NCBI RefSeq assembly: GCF_000518665.1
Contig: NZ_KI912469.1
Coordinates: forward strand, 271,051-335,050
Origin: Microvirga flocculans ATCC BAA-817
GTDB lineage: Bacteria; Pseudomonadota; Alphaproteobacteria; Rhizobiales; Beijerinckiaceae
Length of the DNA stretch: 64,000 nt
Direction: 5' to 3'
Of this stretch, positions 54,416 through 63,692 are shown piece by piece (the stretch's first letter is position 1; every line of letters starts with the position of its first letter). A program made the position numbers and the translations under genes. Under the pieces are notes generated by a model. That model was given only the letters and a program-made list of their open reading frames with translations, did no database searches and was not told the origin of the DNA.

Positions 54416-54604
54416 AATCGCCTATCATCTTTACTGAGATGAAGTTGATTCATGTTTGTTCCCTTGAGGGATATCAAGATAATTTGAACTTAATATCGTT
54501 CTAAAGAGTCCGATATTGCTATAGATGTATTCTGCCGCAGTGCATCGCACATGCTTGCGACCTCTATCGATGAGAGATCGATCTGAAATGTCAGGAGGAC
54601 GCCT

Positions 54605-54862
54605 ATGAATAAGCAGATACTTTTTGCGATCTCGGGTGCTTTGTTGTTCATGCCGCCGGCATACGCTCAGTCGGGAGCCATGATGCCTAAATGCGACGAA
54701 GCCGGCATGAAAATGGCCAACGATTCCGTGATGAAGATGACGGACGCATCCAAGAAAGACATGGCCATGAAGGAGATGGCCATGGCGAAAGATATGATGA
54801 TGAAGAAAGATGAGAAGGGCTGCATGATGCACATGGAAAAAGCCATGGGCGTCATGAAGTAG
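54605..54862 (+). CDS. small exported Met-rich protein
   Basis: An 85-residue protein. The signal peptide ends near PPAYA. The remaining about 63 residues contain 18 methionines, often in MxM, MMM or MKM clusters (AMMPKCDEAGMKMANDSVMK, KDMAMKEMAMAKDMMMKKDE), plus two cysteines and one histidine (CMMHMEKAM). Met and Cys clusters suggest periplasmic Cu(I) or Ag(I) binding, or methionine-based oxidant scavenging. Unknown family. CAGGAGG lies about ten bases before the ATG. It stands alone with its own terminator. Confidence 0.75.
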   Translation: MNKQILFAISGALLFMPPAYAQSGAMMPKCDEAGMKMANDSVMKMTDASKKDMAMKEMAMAKDMMMKKDEKGCMMHMEKAMGVMK

Positions 54863-54872
54863 AAAAGCTTCG

Positions 54873-54913
54873 GCATCATCCATGAGCTTTCATGGATGAT
54901 GCTTAGTGTTTTT
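54873..54913 (+). terminator. intrinsic terminator of the Met-rich protein gene
   Basis: A perfect 13-bp stem, GCATCATCCATGA with TCATGGATGATGC around GCTT, is followed by TTAGTGTTTTT. Confidence 0.8.
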
Positions 54914-54924
54914 GTCCTAAACTG

Positions 54925-55443
54925 TTGTTCGATTCGATCCTTGAACAGTTCGTTGGACCTCCTGCCCTGAGCACCGTCACGCTCAGCGATCTGCGCGATC
55001 GTCCGGAATTCGCCGATGCGGTTGCGGACCGCGTCTGGCGCGCTTTCTGGAAGGACAAGGGGCATCCTTTGAGCCTTCTGACAGGCCTCGTGGCTGAGAG
55101 TTTCGGACCCGGTTCTATCCCCACGGCCCTGGTCGCCCATGAGGGCGAGAGGTTCCTCGGCACCGTGTCCATCATCGCCTGTGACGAAGAGACGAGGCCG
55201 CATTGCACGCCCTGGATCGCGGCGCTCTGGGTCGAGCCGGAAGTCCGGCGGCACGGTATCGGGGCGAGCTTGGTCGAAAGGGCTTGCGCCTTCGCCTTTG
55301 CGACTGGGATTGGCCGGGTTTACCTGCTGTCCGGCCCGCACAGGCGGGCATTCTACGAGAGACAGGGATGGTCGCTCTTCGAGACACTCGAGGACGGAAT
55401 GTCCATCATGATACGGAATGCCGAGGAGGACGTCCCGGCATGA
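54925..55443 (+). CDS. GNAT family N-acetyltransferase
   Basis: A 172-residue acetyltransferase if translation starts at TTG 54925; another start slightly downstream is possible because no clear ribosome-binding site is seen. Motif A is VEPEVRRHGIGASLVERACA and motif B is GPHRRAFYERQGWSLFE. Residues PWIAALWVEP are also GNAT-like. The stop overlaps the rppH start (ATGA), so the two are coupled. Substrate unknown. Confidence 0.78.
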   Translation: MFDSILEQFVGPPALSTVTLSDLRDRPEFADAVADRVWRAFWKDKGHPLSLLTGLVAESFGPGSIPTALVAHEGERFLGTVSIIACDEETRPHCTPWIAALWVEPEVRRHGIGASLVERACAFAFATGIGRVYLLSGPHRRAFYERQGWSLFETLEDGMSIMIRNAEEDVPA

Positions 55444-55952
55444 ACCTTGCTCCCGCCCCGCGCTACCGGCCCAATGTGGGAATCGCGCTCTTCAACCGGG
55501 CCGGCCTCGTTCTGATTGCCCGGCGCCTGCGCGACGACGGCCCGGAGGTCATCGCGCCAGGCCATGAATGGCAGATGCCCCAGGGTGGCGTCGACGAGGG
55601 CGAGGATCTCCTGGCCGCTGCCCGTCGCGAACTCTGGGAGGAGACGAGCGTCACTCAGGCGGATGTGCTCGGGCAGACGTCCGAATGGGTAACGTATGAT
55701 TTCCCGCCCTATTCCGGGCTGCCGCACCGGTTGTCTCCCTTTCGCGGCCAGCGCCAGCGATGGGTGGCTTTCCGCTTCCTGGGCGAGGAGAGCGAAATAG
55801 AGGTCGCGGGCATTCGCGGCGGTGCGGTGCCGGAATTCAGCGAGTGGCGCTGGGAGCGGCTCGAGCGGCTGCCGGCACTGGTGGTTCCGTTCAAGCGCAC
55901 GGTCTACGAGCACGTAGCCCGGGCGTTTCTCCCCTTTGCGACAGAGGCGTAG
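55440..55952 (+). CDS. rppH: RNA pyrophosphohydrolase (Nudix)
   Basis: A 170-residue Nudix hydrolase. The N-terminus YRPNVGIALFNRAGLVLIAR and the Nudix box, which begins GGVDEGEDLLAAARREL and ends WEETSV, are characteristic. WVAFRFLGEES and FSEWRWERLERLPALVVPFK match RppH/IalA. It removes pyrophosphate from mRNA 5' ends, starting decay, and can cleave dinucleoside polyphosphates. It is coupled to the upstream GNAT gene by ATGA. Confidence 0.92.
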   Translation: MNLAPAPRYRPNVGIALFNRAGLVLIARRLRDDGPEVIAPGHEWQMPQGGVDEGEDLLAAARRELWEETSVTQADVLGQTSEWVTYDFPPYSGLPHRLSPFRGQRQRWVAFRFLGEESEIEVAGIRGGAVPEFSEWRWERLERLPALVVPFKRTVYEHVARAFLPFATEA

Positions 55953-55961
55953 CGCGCAAGC

Positions 55962-56594
55962 TCAGGGCTGGCGCACCAGGGCGAGCATGCCGTCGATGAC
56001 GAACTGCACGGCGAGGCCTGCCAGGATCACGCCGAGGAGGCGCGTCAGCACCACATTGCCGGTCACGCCGAGCCAGCGGGCCACGCGCTCGGCGGCGGAG
56101 AACACCACGAGGCAGCTCAGGATTCCGAGAGCGATCAGGACCAGCAGAGAGCTCAGGTGCAGGAGGTTTCCGTTGGCGCGGCCCGCCAGCAGGATTACGG
56201 CGGTGATGGCGCCGGGACCCGCCATGAGCGGAATGGCGAGGGGAAAGGCCGCGACGTTGCGGATGTGATCCTCGGTGATTGCCACGTCGGCAGTGTGTTT
56301 CTTGCGCTCGTTACGGCGCTCGAAGACCATCTCGAAGGCGATCCAGAACAGCAGCAGACCGCCGGAGATGCGGAAGGCCGGGATGCCGACGCCGAGCAGA
56401 CGCAGCAGCACCTCGCCGCCGAGGCCGAAGAAAGCCAGGATGCCGAAGGCGATCATGCTTGCCCGAACGGCAACGCGACGGCGCTCCTCCGCGTTCATTC
56501 CGCGGGTCAGCGAGACGAAAATCGGCGCGAGCGCCACCGGGTCGAGCGTGACGAGCAGGGTCACGAGGGCGGCGGAGATATAGTCGAACAGCAT
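55962..56594 (-). CDS. MarC family (UPF0056) membrane protein
   Basis: A 210-residue six-helix inner-membrane protein. DPVALAPIFVSLTRGMNAEE, FRISGGLLLFWIAFEMVF and FPLAIPLMAGPGAITAVILL are the conserved MarC segments. Transport has been suggested for the family but not established. The gene is convergent with rppH, nine bases apart. Confidence 0.9.
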   Translation of the reverse strand: MLFDYISAALVTLLVTLDPVALAPIFVSLTRGMNAEERRRVAVRASMIAFGILAFFGLGGEVLLRLLGVGIPAFRISGGLLLFWIAFEMVFERRNERKKHTADVAITEDHIRNVAAFPLAIPLMAGPGAITAVILLAGRANGNLLHLSSLLVLIALGILSCLVVFSAAERVARWLGVTGNVVLTRLLGVILAGLAVQFVIDGMLALVRQP

Positions 56595-56663
56595 CGGCTT
56601 TACCTTGTTGCAAGCTTTGCTTTATGGGGTCATGGGGCCGATTTGGCGAGGGGCAGGGCAACG

Positions 56664-57521
56664 ATGTTCACGGTTTTGGATCGGATCAGCTGGCCGGGGC
56701 ACCCGGACAAGCCCAACGAGGACATCTGCGGCGCGTGCGGAGACTGGGCCTGGGTGATCGATACCTCGATCTTTCCCGGCACCGCGCCGGTGGTTCATCC
56801 CAAGAGCGACGCCGCTTGGCTCGCCGCCTTCGCCAGTGAGCGCCTGTCCGATCTCGCGCCCCATGCCGAGGACGGGCCGGCCCTGCTCCGCCATGTGATG
56901 GAGGAGGCCCGCACCGCCTACCGGGCGGTCGCTCCGCAGGAGCGGCACGAGGATTTCGTCTCCTGGCCGCTTGGCGCCATGACCCTCGTTCGGCGGAGCG
57001 GGGATATCCTCGACGCCTGGACCTTCGGCGACACCACCGCTTACGTGCGCCGGCCCGACGGAACGGTCCTGACGCTCGGCGATGCCCCCGGCCTGCGTGA
57101 GGCGGAATCCGCCAAGGCCGCCGAGCTGATGCAAGCCTCGGGCTCCCGGCCCAACGACATTCTCGCCGAACCCGTCTTCCTCGCCTGGCTCAGCGAGCGC
57201 CGCGAGCGGCAGAAAAGAAGCGGCGTCCCGGCGGCGTTGCTCAGCTTCAACCCGGAGGCCGTCGGCCGCCTCAGGCACGAGAGCGCGCCGTGCGAGGCGG
57301 GCTCCGCGATCCTGCTCGCCAGCGACGGATTTTCCGCCCTGGTGGATCTCTATGGGGCCATGGACGCCAAGGGCCTGATGGACGCCGCCCTCACGATCGG
57401 CCTCGAGCCGCTGGCGGCCAAGGCCCGGGAGATCGAGACCCAGGCCGATCCTGATGGAAAGCTCTATCCCCGCTTCAAGCAGAGCGACGATACGACGGCG
57501 ATTTTGCTGAGAGCCCAATAG
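56664..57521 (+). CDS. PP2C-like serine/threonine phosphatase
   Basis: A 285-residue protein with a diverged PP2C fold. It has KPNEDICGACGDWAWVID, where the usual DGxGG is altered to IDTS; GAMTLVRRSGDILDAWTFGD; LLASDGFSALVDLYG; and a closing SDDTTAILLRA with the metal-binding Asp pair. Metal-ligand Asps are mostly kept, so activity is plausible. GAGGGGCAGG precedes the ATG at 56664; upstream in-frame codons lie in the marC antisense region. Its partner kinase or target is not evident here. Confidence 0.75.
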   Translation: MFTVLDRISWPGHPDKPNEDICGACGDWAWVIDTSIFPGTAPVVHPKSDAAWLAAFASERLSDLAPHAEDGPALLRHVMEEARTAYRAVAPQERHEDFVSWPLGAMTLVRRSGDILDAWTFGDTTAYVRRPDGTVLTLGDAPGLREAESAKAAELMQASGSRPNDILAEPVFLAWLSERRERQKRSGVPAALLSFNPEAVGRLRHESAPCEAGSAILLASDGFSALVDLYGAMDAKGLMDAALTIGLEPLAAKAREIETQADPDGKLYPRFKQSDDTTAILLRAQ

Positions 57522-57610
57522 GAAAGAGAACTTCAAAGGGGCTGGTTATTTAAAGTAATGTTATAATAACTTGATTCTTCTGCATCCCAAGCGTGCCCAT
57601 AGGATACAGC

Positions 57611-58360
57611 ATGTATGTTCGCCGTCTTTTATTGGCTCTGGCTGCCTCGGCCATAGTGACTTCTGCTTACTCACAGAGTGCGCCACAGGATTCACGGCGC
57701 GATCCAGTCATGACCGTACTCGGGAAAGGGCGCTATGAAGTAAAGCCTGATCTGGCTCGAGTGACAGTCACAGTGACGACGGAGGGCAAGACGCTCGAGA
57801 GCGTCGGCAATCCCCATCAGGTGCGTGCGACACGAGCTTTCAAGGTTCTTCAGGACGTTGAGACCCTCGGGGTAGAGGTCGAGAGAAGCAGTTTCAGGGT
57901 GGATGAGCGCCGCGTTCAGCGGCCTATCCCGCAGGGACCGGCACAGCGATACGAAGCCGTGGTTGACGGCTACATGGCAACGACCACGTTCTCCCTGAAG
58001 TCCTCGACCCTGGATAAGCTGAACGAGGTCGTTACCAGACTTGCCGACGCCAGTCTGTTCCAGATCGAATCCGTCAGGTTCCAGGCTAGCCAGGAGCGTG
58101 CGGCTCTCAATCAAGCCCGTCGCGCCGCCATGCTTGATGCAAAGGAACAGGCGCTGGCCTATGCGGAGCCCGTCGATCTGGAATTGAAGGAAATCGTTAC
58201 CGTTACGGACGGTGATGCCGAGGCTCCAGGCGGATATGCAGATTTGCCCGCAAAACGCGCTTCGCCCGCAGGGTCCTATACGGTGCAGATCGTGCCACCT
58301 GCGACCCTGGAGTTCACAGCTTCCGTCAATGTGACTTGGCGTATAGCTCCGCGTGGATAG
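57611..58360 (+). CDS. SIMPL (DUF541) domain exported protein
   Basis: A 249-residue protein with a signal peptide (MYVRRLLLALAASAIVTSAY, cleavage near SQS). The mature part is a SIMPL/DUF541 domain: TVLGKGRYEVKPDLARVTVT, FRVDERRVQRP, VDGYMATTTFSLKSSTLDKL and ALNQARRAAMLDAKEQALAY. Family members are periplasmic or outer-membrane-associated, linked to oxidative stress, but function is uncertain. The ATG at 57611 is chosen for the signal peptide. An AT-rich upstream stretch includes TATAAT at 57562-57567. Confidence 0.82.
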   Translation: MYVRRLLLALAASAIVTSAYSQSAPQDSRRDPVMTVLGKGRYEVKPDLARVTVTVTTEGKTLESVGNPHQVRATRAFKVLQDVETLGVEVERSSFRVDERRVQRPIPQGPAQRYEAVVDGYMATTTFSLKSSTLDKLNEVVTRLADASLFQIESVRFQASQERAALNQARRAAMLDAKEQALAYAEPVDLELKEIVTVTDGDAEAPGGYADLPAKRASPAGSYTVQIVPPATLEFTASVNVTWRIAPRG

Positions 58361-58394
58361 TGTTTCTCGTTAGACGAGAGAGCGACTGAGTACT

Positions 58395-58424
58395 GGGCGA
58401 GGTTCCTGCTATGCAGCCTCGCCC
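58395..58424. terminator. hairpin between convergent SIMPL and M48 genes
   Basis: GGGCGAGG and inner CTGC pair with GCAG and CCTCGCCC around TAT. The structure overlaps the last codons of the M48 gene (stop at 58409). No T-run is visible. Confidence 0.45.
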
Positions 58425-59464
58425 GCCTTAGGCGCGAGAGCAGTGTGTCCACCCGCATACCGCACCAGCGCATCGATCCGCTTCTCGATGGAAGGATGGG
58501 TAGCGAAGAGATCGGCCCATCCGGAGCGGGGATTGTCCAGGCACAGCTCCATGACGCCCGAGGGGACATTCGCGAGTTCGCCCTTGCCCTGGATCTTCGT
58601 GAGCGCGCCGATCATGGCGTCCGGGTTCTTGGTCAGCTCGACCGCGCCGGCATCGGCCAGATATTCCCGGCGGCGGGAGAGGGCGAAGCGGACAAGGAGC
58701 GACAGCTGCCAAGCGACCGCGATGCACAGGGCAGCGATCAGAAGGATCGCCAGACGTCCGCCCTTTTCCTTGGTTTCCTTGTCGGTTCCGCCCGTGTCGA
58801 AACGGCTCTTCCTACGGGTCGAGAGGTCCCAGAAGCCCCAGTAGCCCGAGCTGTCCCGCAGCCAGCGATAGGCGAATTCGCCGATGAAGGAGAAGATCCC
58901 GACCACGAGCACGGCGATGACCATCGTGCGCACATCCTCGTTGCGGATATGGGTCAGCTCATGGGCCAGCACGGCTTCCATTTCGCGGTCGTCCAGGAGG
59001 TCGATAAGCCCCCGGGTGACGGTGATCGTGTACTGCTCGGCACGGGTTCCCGAGGCGAAGGCGTTGGGAGCCTCGGTCTCCAGGATCCGCAGCCGGGGAG
59101 GCGTCATGCCTCGAGAGATGCAAAGGTTCTCAAGGAGATCGTAGAGGCGGGGAGCCTGTGCCCGCTCGAGGCTAGACGAGCCGGTCGTGAGATTGAGGAG
59201 GAAGGTGTTGAAGCGCAGACCGCACCAGACCCACAGCCCCGCCAGGGCCGTCGCCGCCGGCGCGATCCAGAGGCTGTCCCGCATTGCCGCCCGGAGCAGG
59301 GGCTCGAAGGAATCGGTTCCGCCCTCCAGCCAGGGGGCGACCTGCCAGAGGAGGGCGAGACCGAAGGTCATCAGGTAGAACAGCAGGAAAAGCCCGGCGA
59401 TCAGCAGGGCGGACCGCCGGCGATTGGCCTGGATATGGGTGTAGAGACCGAAAGCGGAGAGCAC
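58409..59464 (-). CDS. M48 family metallopeptidase (HtpX-like)
   Basis: A 351-residue inner-membrane zinc protease. Two N-terminal helices (LLIAGLFLLFYLMTFGLALL; WIAPAATALAGLWVWCGL) precede the catalytic motif VLAHELTHIRNED; two more helices and the third ligand region REYLADAGAVELTKNPDAMI follow. Such proteases degrade misfolded membrane proteins. It lies directly behind lemA, a common pairing. A GTG at 59464 or a TTG at 59485 (overlapping lemA) could be the start; neither has a strong ribosome-binding site. Confidence 0.88.
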   Translation of the reverse strand: MLSAFGLYTHIQANRRRSALLIAGLFLLFYLMTFGLALLWQVAPWLEGGTDSFEPLLRAAMRDSLWIAPAATALAGLWVWCGLRFNTFLLNLTTGSSSLERAQAPRLYDLLENLCISRGMTPPRLRILETEAPNAFASGTRAEQYTITVTRGLIDLLDDREMEAVLAHELTHIRNEDVRTMVIAVLVVGIFSFIGEFAYRWLRDSSGYWGFWDLSTRRKSRFDTGGTDKETKEKGGRLAILLIAALCIAVAWQLSLLVRFALSRRREYLADAGAVELTKNPDAMIGALTKIQGKGELANVPSGVMELCLDNPRSGWADLFATHPSIEKRIDALVRYAGGHTALAPKAGEAA

Positions 59465-59474
59465 GGGAGCCGCT

Positions 59475-60032
59475 TTAGAACGCAACCTTCGGCGGCGTTT
59501 CGAGAGCCTGACGCTGGGCCTCGCCCAGGTCGAAGAAGGTCTGCGGCCTGAAGCCCATCAGACCGGCGAAGAGAACGGCCGGGAAGTGTTGGATGGCGGC
59601 GTTGTATTCAGCGACGCCGTTGTTGAAGAAACGACGGGCGGCGGCGAGCTTGTCCTCGATGGCGGCGAGATCCGTCTGCAACTGCTGGAAATTGGTGCTC
59701 GCCTTGAGGTCGGGATAGGCCTCGCCGAGCGCCAGAAGACGCCCCAGCGCACCCGAAAGGGCGCCTTCGGCGGCCGCCTGATCGGCGGGGCCCTGCGCCC
59801 TGAGGGCCGCATTGCGGGTCTCGACCACGGCCTGGAGGGTTTCCCGTTCATGGCTCACATAGCCCTTCACGGTCTCGATCAGGTTCGGAATCAGGTCGTG
59901 GCGTTGCTTGAGCTGGACGTCGATATCCGCAAAGGCCTGGGCGACGCGGGCCCGCAGGCTGACGAGGCCGTTATAGGCGGAAACCGCATAGAGCGCGACG
60001 AGGGCCACGATCCCCCAGACAACCCAATCCAT
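59475..60032 (-). CDS. lemA: LemA family protein
   Basis: A 185-residue protein with one N-terminal membrane helix (VVWGIVALVALYAVSAYNGLV) and a long helical domain: ARVAQAFADIDVQLKQRHDL, IPNLIETVKGYVSHERETL, then RRFFNNGVAEYNAAIQHFPA and the conserved ending PQTFFDLGEAQRQALE. The function is unclear. It is frequently encoded next to an HtpX/M48 protease, as here, which suggests a shared membrane-protein quality-control role. Confidence 0.93.
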   Translation of the reverse strand: MDWVVWGIVALVALYAVSAYNGLVSLRARVAQAFADIDVQLKQRHDLIPNLIETVKGYVSHERETLQAVVETRNAALRAQGPADQAAAEGALSGALGRLLALGEAYPDLKASTNFQQLQTDLAAIEDKLAAARRFFNNGVAEYNAAIQHFPAVLFAGLMGFRPQTFFDLGEAQRQALETPPKVAF

Positions 60033-60326
60033 GGTTGAAAATCCTCGTTTTCTTTAAGGAAGCAATGCCATGGCCATGCTTTCCGGGCAAGTTATCGTGT
60101 TGCCGCCCCTGGCATTTGCCGCTTCCGGTCCGATGCGGCAGTATGCGCCCGGCGAAGGGGATCCCCAGCCTTTGGAAAACCTTGGCTAAACCTTGAAAAG
60201 AGAACGAAAAACCGCCATTTAAGAACCTGATTTCAATTGGATTCGCGGGCCTGCCGGATGGCTTGACGAAGCGGCATATGAAACCGCCTCTCGCGAAAGG
60301 GCAGACCGTTTTAAGAAAGACCAACC

Positions 60327-63092
60327 TTGACAGATCCGAACGATATCCGCTCCGGCGGCCCCGGCGGGGACCAGCCGGCCAGCGACATCAAGCTGATTTC
60401 CATCGTCGATGAGATGAAGCGCTCGTATCTCGATTACGCCATGAGCGTGATCGTGAGCCGCGCGCTGCCCGATGCGCGCGACGGCCTGAAGCCCGTCCAC
60501 CGGCGCATTCTCTACTCGATGCACGAGAACGGCTACACGCCGGACAAGAAATACGTGAAATCAGCCCGCATCGTCGGTGACGTGATGGGTCAATATCACC
60601 CTCACGGCGACAGCGCGATCTACGATGCCTTGGTGCGCATGGCGCAGGATTTCTCGCTGCGTCTCATGCTCGTGGACGGGCAGGGCAATTTCGGCTCGGT
60701 CGACGGCGACCCGCCGGCGGCCATGCGCTACACCGAGTCCCGCCTCACCAAGGCGGCGATGCCGCTCCTCGACGACATCGACAAGGACACGGTCGACTTC
60801 ACTCCCAACTACGACGAGTCCAAGGACGAGCCGTCCGTTCTGCCCGCGCGCTATCCGAACCTGCTCGTCAACGGCGCTGGCGGCATCGCGGTCGGCATGG
60901 CCACCAACATGCCTCCCCACAACCTGGGCGAGGTCATCAACGGCTGCCTGGCCTTTATCGACGATCCGAACATCTCCGCCGAGGAGCTGATGGAGCACAT
61001 CCCCGGCCCGGATTTCCCGACCGGCGCGCTGATCCTCGGCCGTTCGGGCATCAAGTCCGCCTACACCACGGGCCGCGGCTCCATCGTCATGCGGGCGAAG
61101 TCCGAGGTCGAGGAGATCCGCAAGGACCGCGAGGCGCTGATCTTCACCGAGATCCCGTATCAGGTGAACAAGGCCTCGCTGATCGAGAAGATCGCGGAAC
61201 TCGTGCGCGAGAAGAAGATCGAAGGCATCGCCGACCTGCGCGACGAGTCCGACCGCGACGGCATGCGCATCGTGGTCGAGATCAAGCGCGACGCCATGCC
61301 CGATGTGGTGCTGAACCAGCTCTACCGCTACACGCCGCTCCAGACGAGCTTCGGTGCGAACATGGTGGCGCTCAACGGCGGTCGTCCCGAGCAGATGACC
61401 CTGAAGGACCTGATCAAGGCCTTCGTGGATTTCCGCGAGGAAGTCGTCTCCCGCCGCACCAAGTTCCTCCTCAACAAGGCCCGCGAGCGCGCCCACGTGC
61501 TGTGCGGCCTGGCCACCGCCGTCGCCAATATCGACGAGGTCATCCGCCTCATCCGCACGGCGCCGGATCCGAACGCCGCCCGCGAGGCCCTCATGGGCCG
61601 CGACTGGCCGGCGCAGGACATCGCGCCGCTGATCGCGCTCGTGGACGATCCGCGCCATAAGATCAACGACGACGGCACCTATCGTCTCTCGGAGACGCAG
61701 GCCCGCGCCATCCTCGACCTGCGCCTCCAGCGCCTCACGGCTCTCGGCCGGGACGAGATCGGCGACGAGCTTTCCAAGCTCGCGGCCGAAATCTCGGATT
61801 ACCTCGAGATCCTGCGCTCGCGCGCCCGCATCATGGGCATCATCAAGGACGAACTCACGGAAGTCCGCGACGCCTTCGCCACGCCGCGCAAGACCCAGAT
61901 CGTCGACTGGGATTCGGATGTGGACGACGAGGACCTGATTGCCCGCGAGGACATGGTCGTCACCGTGTCCCATGCCGGCTACATCAAGCGCGTGCCGCTG
62001 TCGACCTACCGGGCTCAGCGCCGCGGTGGCAAGGGCCGCTCCGGCATGGCGACGCGCGACGAGGATTTCGTGACCCGCCTCTTCGTGGCGAACACGCATA
62101 CGCCGGTCATCTTCTTCTCGTCTGAAGGCCAGGCCTACAAGGAGAAGGTGTGGCGCCTGCCGCTCGCCGCTCCGAACGCCAAGGGCAAGGCCCTTGTGAA
62201 CATGCTGCCGCTCAAGCAGGGCGAACGCATCACCACCATCATGCCGCTGCCCGAGGACGAGGCGTCCTGGGACAGGCTCGACGTGATGTTCGCGACCTCG
62301 CGGGGCACGGTCCGCCGCAACAAGCTGTCGGACTTCGTGCAGGTCAACCGGGGCGGCAAGATCGCCATGAAGCTTGATGAGGGCGACTCCATCGTCGACG
62401 TGCAGATCTGCTCGGAAAACGACGACGTACTGCTCACCACGGCCAAGGGCCAGTGCATCCGCTTCCCCGTCACGGACGTGCGCGTCTTCAAGGGGCGCGA
62501 CTCCATGGGCGTTCGCGGCATCAATCTCGCCGAGGGAGACGACATCATCTCCATGGCGATCCTGCGCCATGTGGAGGCGACCGGCGAAGAGCGCGCCGCC
62601 TATCTCAAGATGCGCCGCGCCGTCATGGGCGAGCAGGCCGATGCCGATGCGGCGGCCGACGATGCGGAGGAGACCGAGGCCGGAAACTTCGCGTTGTCGC
62701 AGGAACGCTACGCGGAGATGAGCGCATTGGAGCAGTGCATCCTCACGCTCTCCGAGAACGGTTACGGCAAGCGGACGCTTTCCTACGAGTATCGCATCAC
62801 CGGGCGCGGCGGCAAAGGCATCACGGCCATGGCGGTCAACAGCCGCAACGGCAAGCTGGTGGCCTCCTTCCCCGTCGAGAACGCCGACCAGATCATGCTC
62901 GTCACCGATGGCGGCCAGCTGATCCGCGTGCCGGTCGATGACATCCGCATCGTCGGCCGCAACTCGCAGGGCGTCACCGTCTTCTCGACCAGGGACAAGG
63001 AAAAGGTCGTCTCCGTCGAGCATATCGAGGGTGAAGAGGACGATGGAGCCGAGGGTGATGTCGCCGAAGACGGCGAGGCTGCGGAAGAGTAG
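60327..63092 (+). CDS. gyrA: DNA gyrase subunit A
   Basis: A 921-residue type IIA topoisomerase subunit introducing negative supercoils with GyrB. The quinolone-determining region [20 protein letters not shown] has Ser and Asp at the positions equivalent to E. coli 83 and 87 (the sensitive type). The catalytic Tyr is in [14 protein letters not shown], and the GyrA box QRRGGKG is in the C-terminal domain. An acidic insertion of about 35 residues ([18 protein letters not shown]) and an acidic tail lengthen it, as in other alphaproteobacteria. Translation starts at TTG 60327. The 294-bp upstream region shows no gene. Confidence 0.97.
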   Translation: MTDPNDIRSGGPGGDQPASDIKLISIVDEMKRSYLDYAMSVIVSRALPDARDGLKPVHRRILYSMHENGYTPDKKYVKSARIVGDVMGQYHPHGDSAIYDALVRMAQDFSLRLMLVDGQGNFGSVDGDPPAAMRYTESRLTKAAMPLLDDIDKDTVDFTPNYDESKDEPSVLPARYPNLLVNGAGGIAVGMATNMPPHNLGEVINGCLAFIDDPNISAEELMEHIPGPDFPTGALILGRSGIKSAYTTGRGSIVMRAKSEVEEIRKDREALIFTEIPYQVNKASLIEKIAELVREKKIEGIADLRDESDRDGMRIVVEIKRDAMPDVVLNQLYRYTPLQTSFGANMVALNGGRPEQMTLKDLIKAFVDFREEVVSRRTKFLLNKARERAHVLCGLATAVANIDEVIRLIRTAPDPNAAREALMGRDWPAQDIAPLIALVDDPRHKINDDGTYRLSETQARAILDLRLQRLTALGRDEIGDELSKLAAEISDYLEILRSRARIMGIIKDELTEVRDAFATPRKTQIVDWDSDVDDEDLIAREDMVVTVSHAGYIKRVPLSTYRAQRRGGKGRSGMATRDEDFVTRLFVANTHTPVIFFSSEGQAYKEKVWRLPLAAPNAKGKALVNMLPLKQGERITTIMPLPEDEASWDRLDVMFATSRGTVRRNKLSDFVQVNRGGKIAMKLDEGDSIVDVQICSENDDVLLTTAKGQCIRFPVTDVRVFKGRDSMGVRGINLAEGDDIISMAILRHVEATGEERAAYLKMRRAVMGEQADADAAADDAEETEAGNFALSQERYAEMSALEQCILTLSENGYGKRTLSYEYRITGRGGKGITAMAVNSRNGKLVASFPVENADQIMLVTDGGQLIRVPVDDIRIVGRNSQGVTVFSTRDKEKVVSVEHIEGEEDDGAEGDVAEDGEAAEE

Positions 63093-63125
63093 CCCCCACC
63101 TTTGCGAGAGTTTCAATAACAATGA

Positions 63126-63148
63126 AAAGGGCGCCAAAGGCGCCCTTT
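63126..63148. terminator. bidirectional intrinsic terminator after gyrA
   Basis: AAAGGGCGCC-aaa-GGCGCCCTTT is a perfect ten-base-pair stem with flanking A and T tracts. It serves gyrA and the convergent secreted-protein gene. Confidence 0.8.
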
Positions 63149-63152
63149 CTCT

Positions 63153-63692
63153 TTATTTTCTGCCGATTATGCGGGCGTATTCCGAGGCAAACCTGCTCGC
63201 CAACTCATCCGCGTTATCGGCGGCCGTGGTAAGGCGAATCTTTATAAAATTGCCTTTGTGGATGGTGACGAACACGTAGGAGTCTCGGGTCTTGCCGCCT
63301 TGCGTAATGGCCACATGGGCCTTCGCGTAAGAGGTAGTCTCCGACTTCGCGACGAGGGCTGCATTCTGGTAGGAGCCTGAGGAGACGCCATGATCGATGT
63401 CCCGCAGGGCCGCATCCCTCTGATCGAGGGACATCTTGCGCGCATTCACAGAGCTCAGGCTCTCACCCAAATCGTAGATGAAGATATCGGCCCAGGTTTC
63501 CCCCGGCCTTTCGTAGCGAACGCTGAAACCCAGTCCTGGCTCATCGTAGTCGGTTCGCTGTCCCCTCAAGAGCCCTGCAATGCTTTTAGGGAAGGGATAT
63601 CCATCGATTTGTTCTGCATGGGACGGGATCGGGCTCTTCGTGGGCTGCGCAACAGCTTCGGATGCGTAGTTCAACGCTAGAGCGGCGGTCAT
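63153..63692 (-). pseudogene. exported protein of unknown function, 5' end apparently truncated by an IS element
   Basis: An open frame of 179 residues whose N-terminus, MTAALALNYASEAVAQPTKS, looks like the end of a signal peptide lacking its positively charged start. The mature part (YPFPKSIAGLLRGQRTDYDE, LGFSVRYERPGETWADIFIY, VTIHKGNFIKIRLTTA) is intact but unrecognised. The first ATG directly follows the transposase stop codon, and a CTAG lies at 63677-63680. The first few codons therefore probably come from IS DNA and the original start is lost. Expression of an unexported form is possible. Confidence 0.6.

Noticed and set aside
60561..63137. Very long open frame (858 codons) on the minus strand opposite gyrA
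   Set aside because: Antisense shadow caused by GC-rich codon bias; its His/Asp/Arg/Val-rich sequence has no domain, and gyrA is certain.
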